From assembly GCA_902763865.1 (NCBI GenBank), contig CACWTR010000016.1:1-64000 (forward strand): a DNA stretch of 64,000 bases, read 5' to 3'. Source of the stretch: an uncultured Bacteroidales bacterium. GTDB lineage: Bacteria; Bacteroidota; Bacteroidia; Bacteroidales; Bacteroidaceae. Below the pieces are notes generated by a model. It was given only the letters and a program-made list of their open reading frames with translations. It ran no database searches and was not told the DNA's origin. Both the position numbers and the translations under genes were made by a program. This document shows, one piece after another, positions 51,315-60,274 of this stretch. Position 1 is the stretch's first letter. Each line of letters starts with the position of its first letter.

Positions 51315-51352
51315 CACACTCATCGTGTTGTTGTTGAATTCTCCTCTGTATA

Positions 51353-51399
51353 AAGTGAACCCCAGAAGCTTTTGTATAACTTCCGGGGTTCACTTCTTT
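51353..51399. terminator. Hairpin terminator downstream of the fasciclin gene
   Basis: AAGTGAACCCCAGAAG (51353-51368) pairs with CTTCCGGGGTTCACTT (51380-51395), one mismatch, 11-nt loop. T-rich sequence follows on the plus side, and TTTATAC on the minus side, so it could serve both directions. The fasciclin gene ends about 60 bp away. Confidence 0.7.
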
Positions 51400-51455
51400 T
51401 GGAAACGTCCTATTGATGTTGTGTCTTTATGGATTCGTTTTTCTGACGGTTTCGT

Positions 51456-53579
51456 TTACCAGATGTCCTCTGGTGTTTCCGGGTTGTCGAAGACCTCCTT
51501 TGCGCAGTACTCAAGGTAGTCCATGTAGAAGAAACGCGTGTCGTCGTCCATCACAGTCTTGAACCTGATGTAGTTCGTCACTTCTGGATCCATTCTCTCG
51601 CGGAGGAGGATGCGTCGAGTACAAATGTCCGAATTGCGCATCGGATTGGCGCCTGCACTGCCTGCACTGTACTGCCTGCATCCCTTCATAAAGCCGTTGT
51701 TGCGCAGGCGCTTGTCGATTTCCGAGTTGTAGTCATCGTCACCCGTTTTGTCGGGCTCTCCGCCAATATCGCTCCATACGTTACCGTTCTTTGTGTGGAG
51801 ATAGTTGTCTGCGCCCTGACGCAGATCGAGGGGGATACCCATCGCAGCGAGTTTCTCTTTGTTGCTGCCCCAGTAGAACTGAACCATGCCTCGCTGAGTA
51901 CCACCGTTCTGGATGGCATATCGCAACTCATATATGCCGCGTTTCGGGACGGGCGGTAGGCGCATGATGCAGTCTGTTATGCCGCGGATGGTCATCTCGT
52001 CGCCCTGCATATTTGACCATCCTTTGCCTCGGCCAGTCCAGTAGTTGAACCGGGTTTCGGGTGAGATATCCACATCCTCGAGGTATTTGTACTGTCCATC
52101 GTTGGGGATATAGACATTTGTGTGCTTCTCGTCGGTAATTTCGGAGCAACGGATATCGTTGTTCATAAACTCCGGCCACATGCTTGGAACAGACCAGCGA
52201 ATACGATTTCTTTGCAGGTTGTTGCGCGTGTCATCGCTGTACCACAGTAATTTGTCGATGGGGTAGATGATGCCGTTGCGTATGTCGTTCTCTCCTTTCA
52301 GGTTGGGTTCGCCTACGCGGATGCCCTCATTGGCAGGGTCGCACGACACCTCATGATAGGTGCCGCTACGTCCGTTGTCGAGAATGGGGAAGCGGTTCAG
52401 ATATACGCCGTTACTCTCCCTACTCTCGAAGATCTTCAGGAGACGCCGTTTGCCCATCGTGGTATAGTACTCCATCACAGCCACTCCGGGAGTCTTCTTG
52501 CTGGGCTCGTACTCCAACTCGTTGTAGTGATATACAAGTTTGTCGGTGGGAAGTTTCTCCGGCAGCAGGTGATAGGTGATGAATTGGTATAGCAGATTAT
52601 CCTCGGACTTGTAGTTGTTGTCGCGCTTAGCCTCAGGATATACACCTTGTGCATCCAGATAGCTCACCACATCCTCCATCGTGATGTCTGTCACGCTCTT
52701 TCCAATGGCTTGTGTCCAGAATTCATCAGTTTCAGCAAAGAAGGTAAACCCAAAGTAGCGATGCTCCGGTGTGTGGAAGGTAGCGGTTTCACCTTTCGTC
52801 TCTTCGTTCTTCAGGGGAATCATATCCTTCTGGAATTGCTCTTCATATTTGTCATCGCGCCAAGGAGAGAGTTGGTCGAGCAAACCGCAGGCTTCGACCA
52901 GCTTCGCGGAAACGACGAAATTGCTGTTTTTGTCCGTGATGTATTTTCTCAGCAAGTAGTCCATCGTGTCGTTGCTGGGCGAGATGACGCTGTGCATGGC
53001 GTGGATTACACCGTTGATGCAAAGAATGTCGCGGTTGTTGATGTCAATGAAGCAGTCGTTGATGAGCAGACTGTCGCCATAGTACTGAACAATCAGCTTG
53101 CGGTCGTTCATGTTGGGCAGGGGAATCTCCACGCTGTTGGATGTTGCTGTCTGCGGCGGCAGGGCGTTAATCTGGTACTCGCTGTAGTTGTCGCCACTGT
53201 CAATGATGCTGTTGAAGACGATGACATGCTTGATGGAGTCAAGCTTGCGTTGGCTGGGGAATGCATCCCAGCTTGCTTCCGTAAGGAGACCTTCCTTGAC
53301 CAGCGAGTCGAGGTAGGCTTGGATGGCATCGTTGGTGGGGGCAAAGACTGTGTAGTGACCGCGTGCCGAAAGCAACTGGCTGACGTTTGTCTCGCTCATC
53401 GTGCTGACCAAGACTTCGTTCATCAGCCGGAAGTACTCACTGTACTGGTCGTGCTTGCTCAGATAGCTTGTGATAGTCTCTTCTTTGAATACATAGCGCG
53501 ACGATGTGTCAATGTCTTCCGAGCATCCCGCTATGATGAGAGTAGAGATAGCAATTGCTTGAATTAGATATTTTCTCAT
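51456..53579 (-). CDS. Fasciclin (FAS1) domain surface lipoprotein
   Basis: A 707-residue lipoprotein (MRKYLIQAIAISTLIIAGC). The first FAS1 domain (about 35-205) shows YFRLMNEVLVSTMSETNVSQ, HYTVFAPTNDAIQAYLDSLV and DILCINGVIHAMHSVI. A second, diverged FAS1-like region (about 215-440) precedes a C-terminal beta-rich part (about 480-690) like those seen in Bacteroidetes surface lipoproteins. FAS1 domains mediate adhesion; in this phylum such proteins often accompany SusC/SusD, which are absent here. It has its own promoter, a terminator, and no operon partner. Confidence 0.88.
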   Translation of the reverse strand: MRKYLIQAIAISTLIIAGCSEDIDTSSRYVFKEETITSYLSKHDQYSEYFRLMNEVLVSTMSETNVSQLLSARGHYTVFAPTNDAIQAYLDSLVKEGLLTEASWDAFPSQRKLDSIKHVIVFNSIIDSGDNYSEYQINALPPQTATSNSVEIPLPNMNDRKLIVQYYGDSLLINDCFIDINNRDILCINGVIHAMHSVISPSNDTMDYLLRKYITDKNSNFVVSAKLVEACGLLDQLSPWRDDKYEEQFQKDMIPLKNEETKGETATFHTPEHRYFGFTFFAETDEFWTQAIGKSVTDITMEDVVSYLDAQGVYPEAKRDNNYKSEDNLLYQFITYHLLPEKLPTDKLVYHYNELEYEPSKKTPGVAVMEYYTTMGKRRLLKIFESRESNGVYLNRFPILDNGRSGTYHEVSCDPANEGIRVGEPNLKGENDIRNGIIYPIDKLLWYSDDTRNNLQRNRIRWSVPSMWPEFMNNDIRCSEITDEKHTNVYIPNDGQYKYLEDVDISPETRFNYWTGRGKGWSNMQGDEMTIRGITDCIMRLPPVPKRGIYELRYAIQNGGTQRGMVQFYWGSNKEKLAAMGIPLDLRQGADNYLHTKNGNVWSDIGGEPDKTGDDDYNSEIDKRLRNNGFMKGCRQYSAGSAGANPMRNSDICTRRILLRERMDPEVTNYIRFKTVMDDDTRFFYMDYLEYCAKEVFDNPETPEDIW

Positions 53580-53626
53580 ATCTGATATTTAAGGCTAGTT
53601 AATAGTTTTAGATTAGTTTTATACCG

Positions 53627-53657
53627 CAAAATTACGAATTATTTCATTTCCTTCAAA
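53627..53657 (-). promoter_or_regulatory. Promoter of the fasciclin lipoprotein gene
   Basis: On the minus strand TTTG (53654-53657), 19-nt spacer, TAATTTTG (53627-53634), leaving a leader of about 40 nt. Confidence 0.72.
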
Positions 53658-53713
53658 GAATTATCACCCTTTTTTGCGTGAGAATGCGTGTTTTTCTCTG
53701 TTTCTTCCTCTTT

Positions 53714-55210
53714 TCAGCGTTGTCGTCTGCTTCGTCCGGCATCAATTCTGAGAAAAATGAACAAAAGAATGGTGAATCCCCATAGCGAAGAACCACCATA
53801 GCTGAAGAAGGGTAGCGGGATGCCGATGACGGGTGTCAGGCCGAGTACCATGCCGACATTAATGAAGATGTGGAAGATGAAGATGCTTAACACACAATAG
53901 CCATAAACCCGGCCAAACGTGTAGGGCTGTCTTTCGGCCAGATGCATGAGCCGCAGGATGAGCGACAGGAAGAGAAGAAGCACGACAGCACAGCCGATGA
54001 AGCCTTCCTCCTCCCCGACGGTGCAGAAGATGAAGTCAGTGTCCTGTTCGGGCACGTATTTCAGTTTGGTCTGCGTGCCGTTGAGGAAGCCTTTGCCTTC
54101 CAGTCCGCCGGAGCCGATGGCTATCTTTGCCTGTATGACATTATAGCCGGCACCACGTGGGTCGTCTTCCAACCCGAGCAGAACACGTATGCGCTTCTGC
54201 TGGTGTGGCTCCATAACATTGTTGAGCACAAAATTGGCAGAATAGTGAAAGCCCACACTGCCCAGGGTGAAGAGTGCAATGAGGAAATAGGACAGCGCAC
54301 GGTAGCGCAGCGAAAGGTAGAGCAGATAGATTACAGACGCTCCGCAGACGACGATGATAACCCATACGGCATTGAACGGATAGACGAAGCGGGCAAAGAG
54401 GATGGCGGCGAGCGAAAGCGCCAGGCCAGCCCACAGGGGGAGGCTCAGGTTCCTGCCCTTCTGAGAGCTTGACTGCGGCTTATAGACAAGGAACAGTCCG
54501 ATGGTGAATATCAGGATGAGCAGCATGACGACACCTTGGCCGAGGCTCATCTCCTTGATTCCCCAAAGAGGCTCATCGGCAAAGCGCACTCCTACCACGA
54601 AATAGACGACTGCGGCAATGGCTGTGAAGAGCAGACAGCCGGGCATTCCTTCGCGGTAGAGCATCAGGAAGAGCGCGCTATAGACCAGGGCGGTGCCAGT
54701 CTCCTTTTGCATGATGATGAGTCCCATCGGGATGGCTATCAGTGCGACGCAGATGATGAAGTCGCGCCATTTCCTGATATCGAAGCCGTAAATGCTCATT
54801 ACTTTTGCCAGGCATAGTGATACGCCAAACTTCGCAAATTCGGCAGGCTGTATGCTGAAGCTGCCTACCTTGATCCAGGAGAGTGAACCCTTGATGTCGT
54901 GGGCGAGAAAGGGCGTCACGAACAGCAGGGCAAGAAAACATATATATATAATGTATGAGAGTGACTCGAAGAGCCTGTCGTCTATCATGAGAATGAGAAA
55001 GGCCAGCAGCATGGAGCTGGCTATCCAGACAATCTGCATTCCGCTGCGAGTAGAGAAGTCGAGGATGCTGCCTGCCTGGTCGTAGTCGTAGCAAGCACCG
55101 CACACGCTCATCCATCCCAGTGCCAGCAGCACAAGGTAGATGAAGATGGTGAGCCAATCGACCGATGACCATAGCGATGGCACCTTCTTGGCAGGCTTAG
55201 TTCTTTTCAT
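53714..55210 (-). CDS. rodA: Rod shape-determining protein RodA (SEDS glycosyltransferase)
   Basis: A 498-residue polytopic membrane protein that polymerises peptidoglycan glycan strands during elongation. SEDS hallmarks: LSWIKVGSFSIQPAEFAKFG, IIMQKETGTALVY (the catalytic Asp of E. coli RodA is replaced here by KETGTA, as often seen in this phylum), and GLTPVIGIPLPFFSYGGSSL near the end. It is longer than E. coli RodA (370) because of extra loop and helix sequence around 235-320. Its start overlaps the end of mrdA by 14 bp. Confidence 0.93.
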   Translation of the reverse strand: MKRTKPAKKVPSLWSSVDWLTIFIYLVLLALGWMSVCGACYDYDQAGSILDFSTRSGMQIVWIASSMLLAFLILMIDDRLFESLSYIIYICFLALLFVTPFLAHDIKGSLSWIKVGSFSIQPAEFAKFGVSLCLAKVMSIYGFDIRKWRDFIICVALIAIPMGLIIMQKETGTALVYSALFLMLYREGMPGCLLFTAIAAVVYFVVGVRFADEPLWGIKEMSLGQGVVMLLILIFTIGLFLVYKPQSSSQKGRNLSLPLWAGLALSLAAILFARFVYPFNAVWVIIVVCGASVIYLLYLSLRYRALSYFLIALFTLGSVGFHYSANFVLNNVMEPHQQKRIRVLLGLEDDPRGAGYNVIQAKIAIGSGGLEGKGFLNGTQTKLKYVPEQDTDFIFCTVGEEEGFIGCAVVLLLFLSLILRLMHLAERQPYTFGRVYGYCVLSIFIFHIFINVGMVLGLTPVIGIPLPFFSYGGSSLWGFTILLFIFLRIDAGRSRRQR

Positions 55211-57101
55211 TTTCCGAATTGTCTGTCTTGTATAGGCTCTTCATCTCGAAGCCAGCTGCTTTTGCCTCGCTTGCTTCGGAGAGTTTGCCATTGATGTACT
55301 GTTCCATCATGAGTGCCCCGATGGGGACACCATAGGTTGCTCCCCACGTGCCGTTCTCCACATAGACACAGATGGCAATCTTCGGGTTCTCCCGTGGGGC
55401 AAATCCCATGAAGACGCTGTGGTCCTGGCCGTGCGGGTTTTGGGCCGTGCCTGTCTTGCCGCACACTTCGTAGTCGCTTGTGTTGGCGATTCGGCATGTG
55501 CCGCCCAGTACGGCCTGTCGCATGCCGGCCACGACTGTCTCGTAATGTTCCCGTCCGACACGCGTCCAGTGCTTCTTTGTGTAGAGCGTGTCGAGGGGCA
55601 TCCCCTGAACTTCCTTGACAACGTGCGGGGTGATGTAGTAGCCTCTGTTGGCTATCGTGGCCCCGAGGTTGGCAATCTGCAGAGGGGTGAGGTTGACTTC
55701 TCCCTGCCCGATGCTTATGCTGATGACAGTCAGTCCGCTCCAGCTGCCGCGATAGGCTTTGTCGTATGTAGAGGCGTTTGGAATCATGCCGCGCTTCTCT
55801 CCGGGCAGGTCAATGCCGAGCTTGTAGCCGAATCCCATGCTGACCATGTAGTCTTTCCAGACGGTCATGGCGTCCTGTACGGTCTTGTATTTCTTTCTAT
55901 TGCTGAACATGTGATAAAGGCCCCAGCAGAAGTAGCCATTGCAGGAAGTGGCGATGGCGGGGACGAGCGGCAGTGGCGAGCCGTGTCCGTGACAGCCTAC
56001 CTTCAGTCCCTTGTAGTGAAAGCCGTGGTTGCAGGAAAAGGCTGTTGAGGGTGTGATGATTCCTTCCTGCAGGAAGGTGAGTGCCTGTCCGGTCTTGAAG
56101 GTGGAACCCGGCGGGTATTGTCCCATGATGGCGCGGTTGAGGAGTGGCTTAAGGGGATTCTGTGCCAGCAGCTTCTGGCTCTTTCCTCGCTGCCGGCCTA
56201 TCATGATGCGAGGGTCGTAGGTAGGGCTGGACACCATGCAAAGGACTTCGCCGGTGCTTGGCTCTATGGCTACGATGCTGCCCAGCTTGCCCTTCATGAG
56301 GCGCTCGCCGAGGGCCTGCAATTCAATGTCGATGCTCATCTTCAGGTTTCGTCCCGGAACGGGGGCTACGTCGAACTTGCCATTCTGGTAGCGTCCCTTG
56401 AGCCTGCCCCGAGCGTCGCGCAGAAGAATCTCCATTCCTTTCTCTCCGCGCAGGACGGTTTCATAGGAGCGTTCCACTCCGAGCTTGCCGATGTAGTCGC
56501 CGCTGCGGTAGTAGCTGTCGGCCTCGATGTCCTCCGGCCCGACTTCGCCGATGTCGCCCAGCAGTTGTGCAGCATTCGGGTAGTTATACTGCCGGATGCT
56601 TCGCTTCTGTATGTAGAAACCGGGGAAGCGGAACAGTTTCTCCTGGAATCGACTGAACTCCTCGGTCGAGAGTTGATTCATGAAGAGCTGCTGGGTGTGG
56701 CGGCTGTAGCCGGGATTGCGTCGCGAGTCCTTGATTTCCTCCATGCGCCTTTCGTACCAGTCTCGCGTAATGCCGAGGCTTTCACAGAGGTCGAGTGTAT
56801 CGACGCCTATCTGTTCCGTCATGATAACCATTACGTCGTATGCGGGCTGGTTATAGACGAGCAGTTTGCCGTTACGGTCTGAGATGGCTCCGCGGGCGGG
56901 ATATTGAATGCGCTTGAGGAAAGCGTTGCTGTCGGCACTTATCTTGAAGTCTTCGCTAAGAAGCTGTAGGGTGAAGAGACGCAACAAATAGACAATGATG
57001 ATGAGTGTTGCCGTTCCGCCAATTACGTATTTGCGCTTCTCGAGCTCGTAGCTGGCTTTCTTTGCATCCTTTGCTTCCTGTTTCCCGTCCATAGTTGTCA
57101 C
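55197..57101 (-). CDS. mrdA: Penicillin-binding protein 2 (peptidoglycan transpeptidase)
   Basis: A 634-residue class B PBP, the transpeptidase partner of RodA. One membrane anchor (about 26-44), a dimerisation/pedestal region starting YPARGAISDRNGKLLVYNQP, then the transpeptidase domain. The active-site motifs are PPGSTFK (S333, K336), SCN in IATSCNGYFCW, and KTG in VCGKTGTAQNPHG. The order mreB-mreC-mreD-mrdA-rodA is the classical elongasome operon. Confidence 0.96.
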   Translation of the reverse strand: MTTMDGKQEAKDAKKASYELEKRKYVIGGTATLIIIVYLLRLFTLQLLSEDFKISADSNAFLKRIQYPARGAISDRNGKLLVYNQPAYDVMVIMTEQIGVDTLDLCESLGITRDWYERRMEEIKDSRRNPGYSRHTQQLFMNQLSTEEFSRFQEKLFRFPGFYIQKRSIRQYNYPNAAQLLGDIGEVGPEDIEADSYYRSGDYIGKLGVERSYETVLRGEKGMEILLRDARGRLKGRYQNGKFDVAPVPGRNLKMSIDIELQALGERLMKGKLGSIVAIEPSTGEVLCMVSSPTYDPRIMIGRQRGKSQKLLAQNPLKPLLNRAIMGQYPPGSTFKTGQALTFLQEGIITPSTAFSCNHGFHYKGLKVGCHGHGSPLPLVPAIATSCNGYFCWGLYHMFSNRKKYKTVQDAMTVWKDYMVSMGFGYKLGIDLPGEKRGMIPNASTYDKAYRGSWSGLTVISISIGQGEVNLTPLQIANLGATIANRGYYITPHVVKEVQGMPLDTLYTKKHWTRVGREHYETVVAGMRQAVLGGTCRIANTSDYEVCGKTGTAQNPHGQDHSVFMGFAPRENPKIAICVYVENGTWGATYGVPIGALMMEQYINGKLSEASEAKAAGFEMKSLYKTDNSENEKN

Positions 57102-57102
57102 T

Positions 57103-57609
57103 TTACTTTTGCGGATTGCGGACGTACTCTACCACAGTGGCTACCAGGACCGAGACCACATAGCTCACGCCCAGGCTGATGACTGCATCCTCAATGTGTG
57201 CGTAGGAGAAGCTTTCAAGGGCATAGTAAATGACGTGGTGGATGAGGAAGAGCAGGAGGATGAATCGGAGGTAGTTCCAGCGACCCAGGGTGGAGAAGGA
57301 GGGATGGAGCTCTTCTTCCGAGTCGCGCGGAGCCATCAGCTTCAGCAGGGGCGGCTGAATGAAGGCAATAAAGGTGAGGGCTGCACTGCCGATGCCTGGT
57401 GTGCCGGCGAAGGTGTCAGCCACGAGTCCTGTGCCGAAGCCCCAGAGAAGAGCCGAGATGCGGGATGTGCCCATCGGAAGTGTGACGACGATGAGCGGGC
57501 ACAGCAGGGGTGCCCCGTAGCCCCAGGGATGAACCTGGTCGAGGACGAGCACTTGCAGCATCAGGAGCAGCAATGCCCAAGCCATGCGTTTGAGTGTGGT
57601 AACTATCAT
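57103..57609 (-). CDS. mreD: Rod shape-determining protein MreD
   Basis: A 168-residue protein with about five hydrophobic segments, starting MIVTTLKRMAWALLLLMLQV. It lies between mreC (4-bp overlap) and mrdA (1-bp gap). FGTGLVADTFAGTPGIGSAA is typical of MreD in this phylum. It is an inner-membrane elongasome component. Confidence 0.9.
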   Translation of the reverse strand: MIVTTLKRMAWALLLLMLQVLVLDQVHPWGYGAPLLCPLIVVTLPMGTSRISALLWGFGTGLVADTFAGTPGIGSAALTFIAFIQPPLLKLMAPRDSEEELHPSFSTLGRWNYLRFILLLFLIHHVIYYALESFSYAHIEDAVISLGVSYVVSVLVATVVEYVRNPQK

Positions 57610-58454
57610 TGCGCCAGGAGAGAGTCTAACTCTGCTTTATCGGGGGTATTGATGACGTTGACGTGTCTGAGGTTGCTCAGGTCTGTGCCCAAGAGTATTT
57701 CAAGCTTGTAGGCCAGTCCGTCGTCGCTGTTCGTTATCTTTGCCACTTTCCCCAGGAAGATTCCTGCGGGAAAGACGTTGCTGAAGCCGCTTGTCTCCAC
57801 GATGTCGCCCTTGTGGATTCGTGCGTGTCGGGGTACGTCGTCCATGTAAGCCCGCAGCGGGGAGCCGCCTTTCCATTTCAGGTAGCCGAAGTACTCTGTG
57901 CCGCGCAGCCGGCAGCTGATGCTACTGTGGCTGTTGAGGATGGACATGACGAGGGCATGATGCGAGGTGACTCCACTGACTATGCCCACTACGCCCGTTC
58001 CGCTGACGACGCCCATCTCCGGAGCGACGCCATCTTCACTGCCCACGTCGATGACCAGCATGTTGTCGCGTTTGCGGACGCTGTTGTCAATGATGCGGGC
58101 GGGAATGAAGGACCCTTCATAGCCTTCCCCCAAAGGTGAGTCTTTCTTTGTCGAGTCCTTTTGCTCCAAAGGGGGGGCTGAGATGGCCTGGAGTTTGTGC
58201 CTCAATACGTCGTTTTGCTGTTGCAGGATGGTGTTGCGGCGGACGAGGGCCGCGTTCTCAGCCGGCAGCCTAAGGTACGAGAGCACCTGTGCTTCCCATT
58301 CGTGTACGATGCCGCTCACGGTGTTGGCCTGGGTGAACCAGATGCTGCCCTGATAATGGTTGTACTGGAAAAGCATGAATCCACTGAGCACTTCCAGCAG
58401 GAGGAAGATGGCCCAGTGGACATAGGCTGTTATGCGCTCGATGAAATCGTGCAC
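57606..58454 (-). CDS. mreC: Rod shape-determining protein MreC with a linker insertion
   Basis: A 282-residue protein: a transmembrane helix (about 13-28), a coiled coil (about 60-92), and a beta-domain (about 115-270, IPARIIDNSVRKRDNMLVID then VGSEDG, VVGIVSGVTSHHALVMSILN). MreC links PBP2/RodA to MreB. Between coil and beta-domain, about 20 residues (PPLEQKDSTKKDSPLGEGYE) replace the usual short hinge; the DNA is a C/T-rich inverted repeat read in frame. Four bp overlap with mreD. Confidence 0.93.
   Translation of the reverse strand: MHDFIERITAYVHWAIFLLLEVLSGFMLFQYNHYQGSIWFTQANTVSGIVHEWEAQVLSYLRLPAENAALVRRNTILQQQNDVLRHKLQAISAPPLEQKDSTKKDSPLGEGYEGSFIPARIIDNSVRKRDNMLVIDVGSEDGVAPEMGVVSGTGVVGIVSGVTSHHALVMSILNSHSSISCRLRGTEYFGYLKWKGGSPLRAYMDDVPRHARIHKGDIVETSGFSNVFPAGIFLGKVAKITNSDDGLAYKLEILLGTDLSNLRHVNVINTPDKAELDSLLAQ
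58117..58181. repeat. Hairpin repeat insertion inside mreC
   Basis: On the plus strand CCTTCCCCCAAAGGTGAG, then about 20 bases, then CTCCAAAGGGGGGGCTGAG. Its arms can partly pair. No stop codon is introduced in mreC. Confidence 0.55.
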
Positions 58455-58461
58455 TTCTTTT

Positions 58462-59481
58462 TTACATCAGGAATGCGAAGTTGTTGATGTTCTTCAGTGC
58501 CACTCCTGTGCCTTTTGCCACGCTGTGTAGCGGGTCTTCGGCCACGTGGAACTCGATGTTTATCTTGTCTGTCAGGCGCTTTGCCAGTCCCCTGAGCAGG
58601 GCACCTCCGCCGGTGAGCCAGATGCCGTTCTTTACGATGTCGGCATAGAGCTCTGGCGGTGTCTCTTCGAGGGCGCTGAGCACGGCGGCTTCAATCTTTG
58701 CGATGGTCTTTTCCAGGCAGTGTGCTATCTCCTGATAGCAGACGGGAACTTCCATCGGCAGTGCCGTGATGCGGTTGGGGCCGTGCACGATGTAGTCCTC
58801 CGGTGCATCCTCGCCCAGGTCGGTCAGTGCGGCCCCGACGTGTATCTTGATGCGCTCGGCCATGCGCTCGCTGACCTTGACGTTGTGCTGGCGGCTCATG
58901 TACTCCTGTATGTCGGATGTCAGTTCGTCGCCGGCTATTCGCAGGCTCTTGTCGGCCACGATGCCGCCCAGCGAGATGACGGCTATCTCGGTGCTGCCGC
59001 CGCCTATATCGACTATCATGTTGCCTTCCGGTGCCAGCACGTCGAGTCCGATGCCGATGGCTGCTGCCATTGGCTCGAAGATGAGATAGACTTCGCGCCC
59101 TCCGGCGTGTTCTGCACTGTCGCGCACGGCACGCAGCTCCACTTCGGTGCTGCCGCTGGGTACTCCGATGACCATCTTGAGCGCGGGAGAGAAGAGCCTG
59201 TTGCCCGAGTGGACCATCTTGATGAGTCCCCGCATCATCTGCTCGCAGGCGTTGAAGTCGGCTATCACGCCGTCGCGCAACGGACGGATGGTGCGTATGT
59301 CAGGGTTAGTCTTTTCGTACATCATCTTGGCTTTGTCGCCTACGGCAATCATGCGCTCCGTGCGGCGGTCGAGGGCCACCACGCTCGGCTCATCGACGAC
59401 TATCTTGCCGTCGGCGATGATGATGGTGTTGGCCGTGCCCAGGTCCATCGCTATTTCTTTGTTGAGGGAAAACCAGTTCAT
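58462..59481 (-). CDS. mreB: Rod shape-determining protein MreB
   Basis: A 339-residue actin homologue that guides lateral wall synthesis. The start is NKEIAMDLGTANTIIIADGK. Nucleotide-binding elements include MIVDIGGGSTEIAVISLGGI and IWLTGGGALLRGLAKRL. Length is normal. It follows the IMP cyclohydrolase gene by 12 bp, a linkage I know from other Bacteroidetes. Confidence 0.97.
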   Translation of the reverse strand: MNWFSLNKEIAMDLGTANTIIIADGKIVVDEPSVVALDRRTERMIAVGDKAKMMYEKTNPDIRTIRPLRDGVIADFNACEQMMRGLIKMVHSGNRLFSPALKMVIGVPSGSTEVELRAVRDSAEHAGGREVYLIFEPMAAAIGIGLDVLAPEGNMIVDIGGGSTEIAVISLGGIVADKSLRIAGDELTSDIQEYMSRQHNVKVSERMAERIKIHVGAALTDLGEDAPEDYIVHGPNRITALPMEVPVCYQEIAHCLEKTIAKIEAAVLSALEETPPELYADIVKNGIWLTGGGALLRGLAKRLTDKINIEFHVAEDPLHSVAKGTGVALKNINNFAFLM

Positions 59482-59493
59482 CTTTTTCTTGAA

Positions 59494-60090
59494 TTATTGT
59501 TTTGTAAACCATGCGTGGATGGCTGTGTCGTAGTGGCTGCTGACGCCAAAGGCGCGTGTGGCGAACCATCGGCGGTCGGCCAGCTCGCTCTGTGCGCCTT
59601 GCTTTCGGAGCAGGTCGAGCAGGGGTTGGTATTCTGCCTTCGAGGGCACGATGATGACGTCGCGGAAGTTCTTGGCAGCAGCGCGGATGAGGCTGATGCC
59701 GCCGATGTCTATCTTCTCGATGATGTCTGCTTCGCCGGCACCTGCAGCCACGGTGTCCTCGAAGGGGTAGAGGTCCACGATGACGAGGTCGATGGCGGGG
59801 ATTTCATACTGCTGCATCTGTGCGATGTCGCCTTCGTTCTCGCGACGGCCCAGGATGCCTCCGAAGACTTTCGGGTGCAACGTCTTGACGCGACCGCCCA
59901 GGATGCTGGGATAGGTCGTCACGTCCTCCACCTTGCGGCAGGGGATGCCCAGGCTTTCAATGAACGACTGTGTGCCACCCGTCGAGAGCAGCTCGACGCC
60001 CTCGGCATGAAGGGTACGCAGGATTTCTTCCAGTCCGTCCTTATGGAAGACGGACACCAAAGCACGCTTGATTTTTCTTGTTTCTGCCAT
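59494..60090 (-). CDS. purH: IMP cyclohydrolase (PurH N-terminal domain only)
   Basis: A 198-residue protein that closes FAICAR to IMP in purine synthesis. The ATG at 60090 gives MAETRKIKRALVSVFHKDGL; a longer frame runs into the promoter. Conserved blocks: LLSTGGTQSFIESLGIPCRK, VTTYPSILGGRVKTLHPKVF, LVIVDLYPFEDTV and EKIDIGGISLIRAAAKN. The frame stops cleanly after GVSSHYDTAIHAWFTKQ, so the C-terminal AICAR transformylase domain of ordinary bifunctional PurH (about 510 residues) is absent and must be encoded elsewhere. No remnant of it follows before mreB. Confidence 0.9.
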   Translation of the reverse strand: MAETRKIKRALVSVFHKDGLEEILRTLHAEGVELLSTGGTQSFIESLGIPCRKVEDVTTYPSILGGRVKTLHPKVFGGILGRRENEGDIAQMQQYEIPAIDLVIVDLYPFEDTVAAGAGEADIIEKIDIGGISLIRAAAKNFRDVIIVPSKAEYQPLLDLLRKQGAQSELADRRWFATRAFGVSSHYDTAIHAWFTKQ

Positions 60091-60120
60091 AACTGTATAG
60101 TGATTTGTATTTTGCGCGTG

Positions 60121-60151
60121 CAAAGATACGAAAATAATCTGAATAGTCAAC
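60121..60151 (-). promoter_or_regulatory. Promoter of the purH-mre operon
   Basis: On the minus strand TATCTTTG (60121-60128), with GTTG at 19-nt distance (60148-60151). The leader would be about 25 nt. Confidence 0.6.
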
Positions 60152-60274
60152 GAAAAAGAGGCATGATTTTTGCTTAATGACCTCACTTCTCATCCGGAAG
60201 CCCTTGCCTGCTGAAACAGAAGTACCGGACGGAGGGGAAAAGAGGCCTTCGGAAGGGGAGGGAGGTGCCTTTCT

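Noticed and set aside
58546-60177. 543-codon open frame on the plus strand opposite mreB and purH
   Set aside because: It crosses two well-identified genes and has no recognisable domain.
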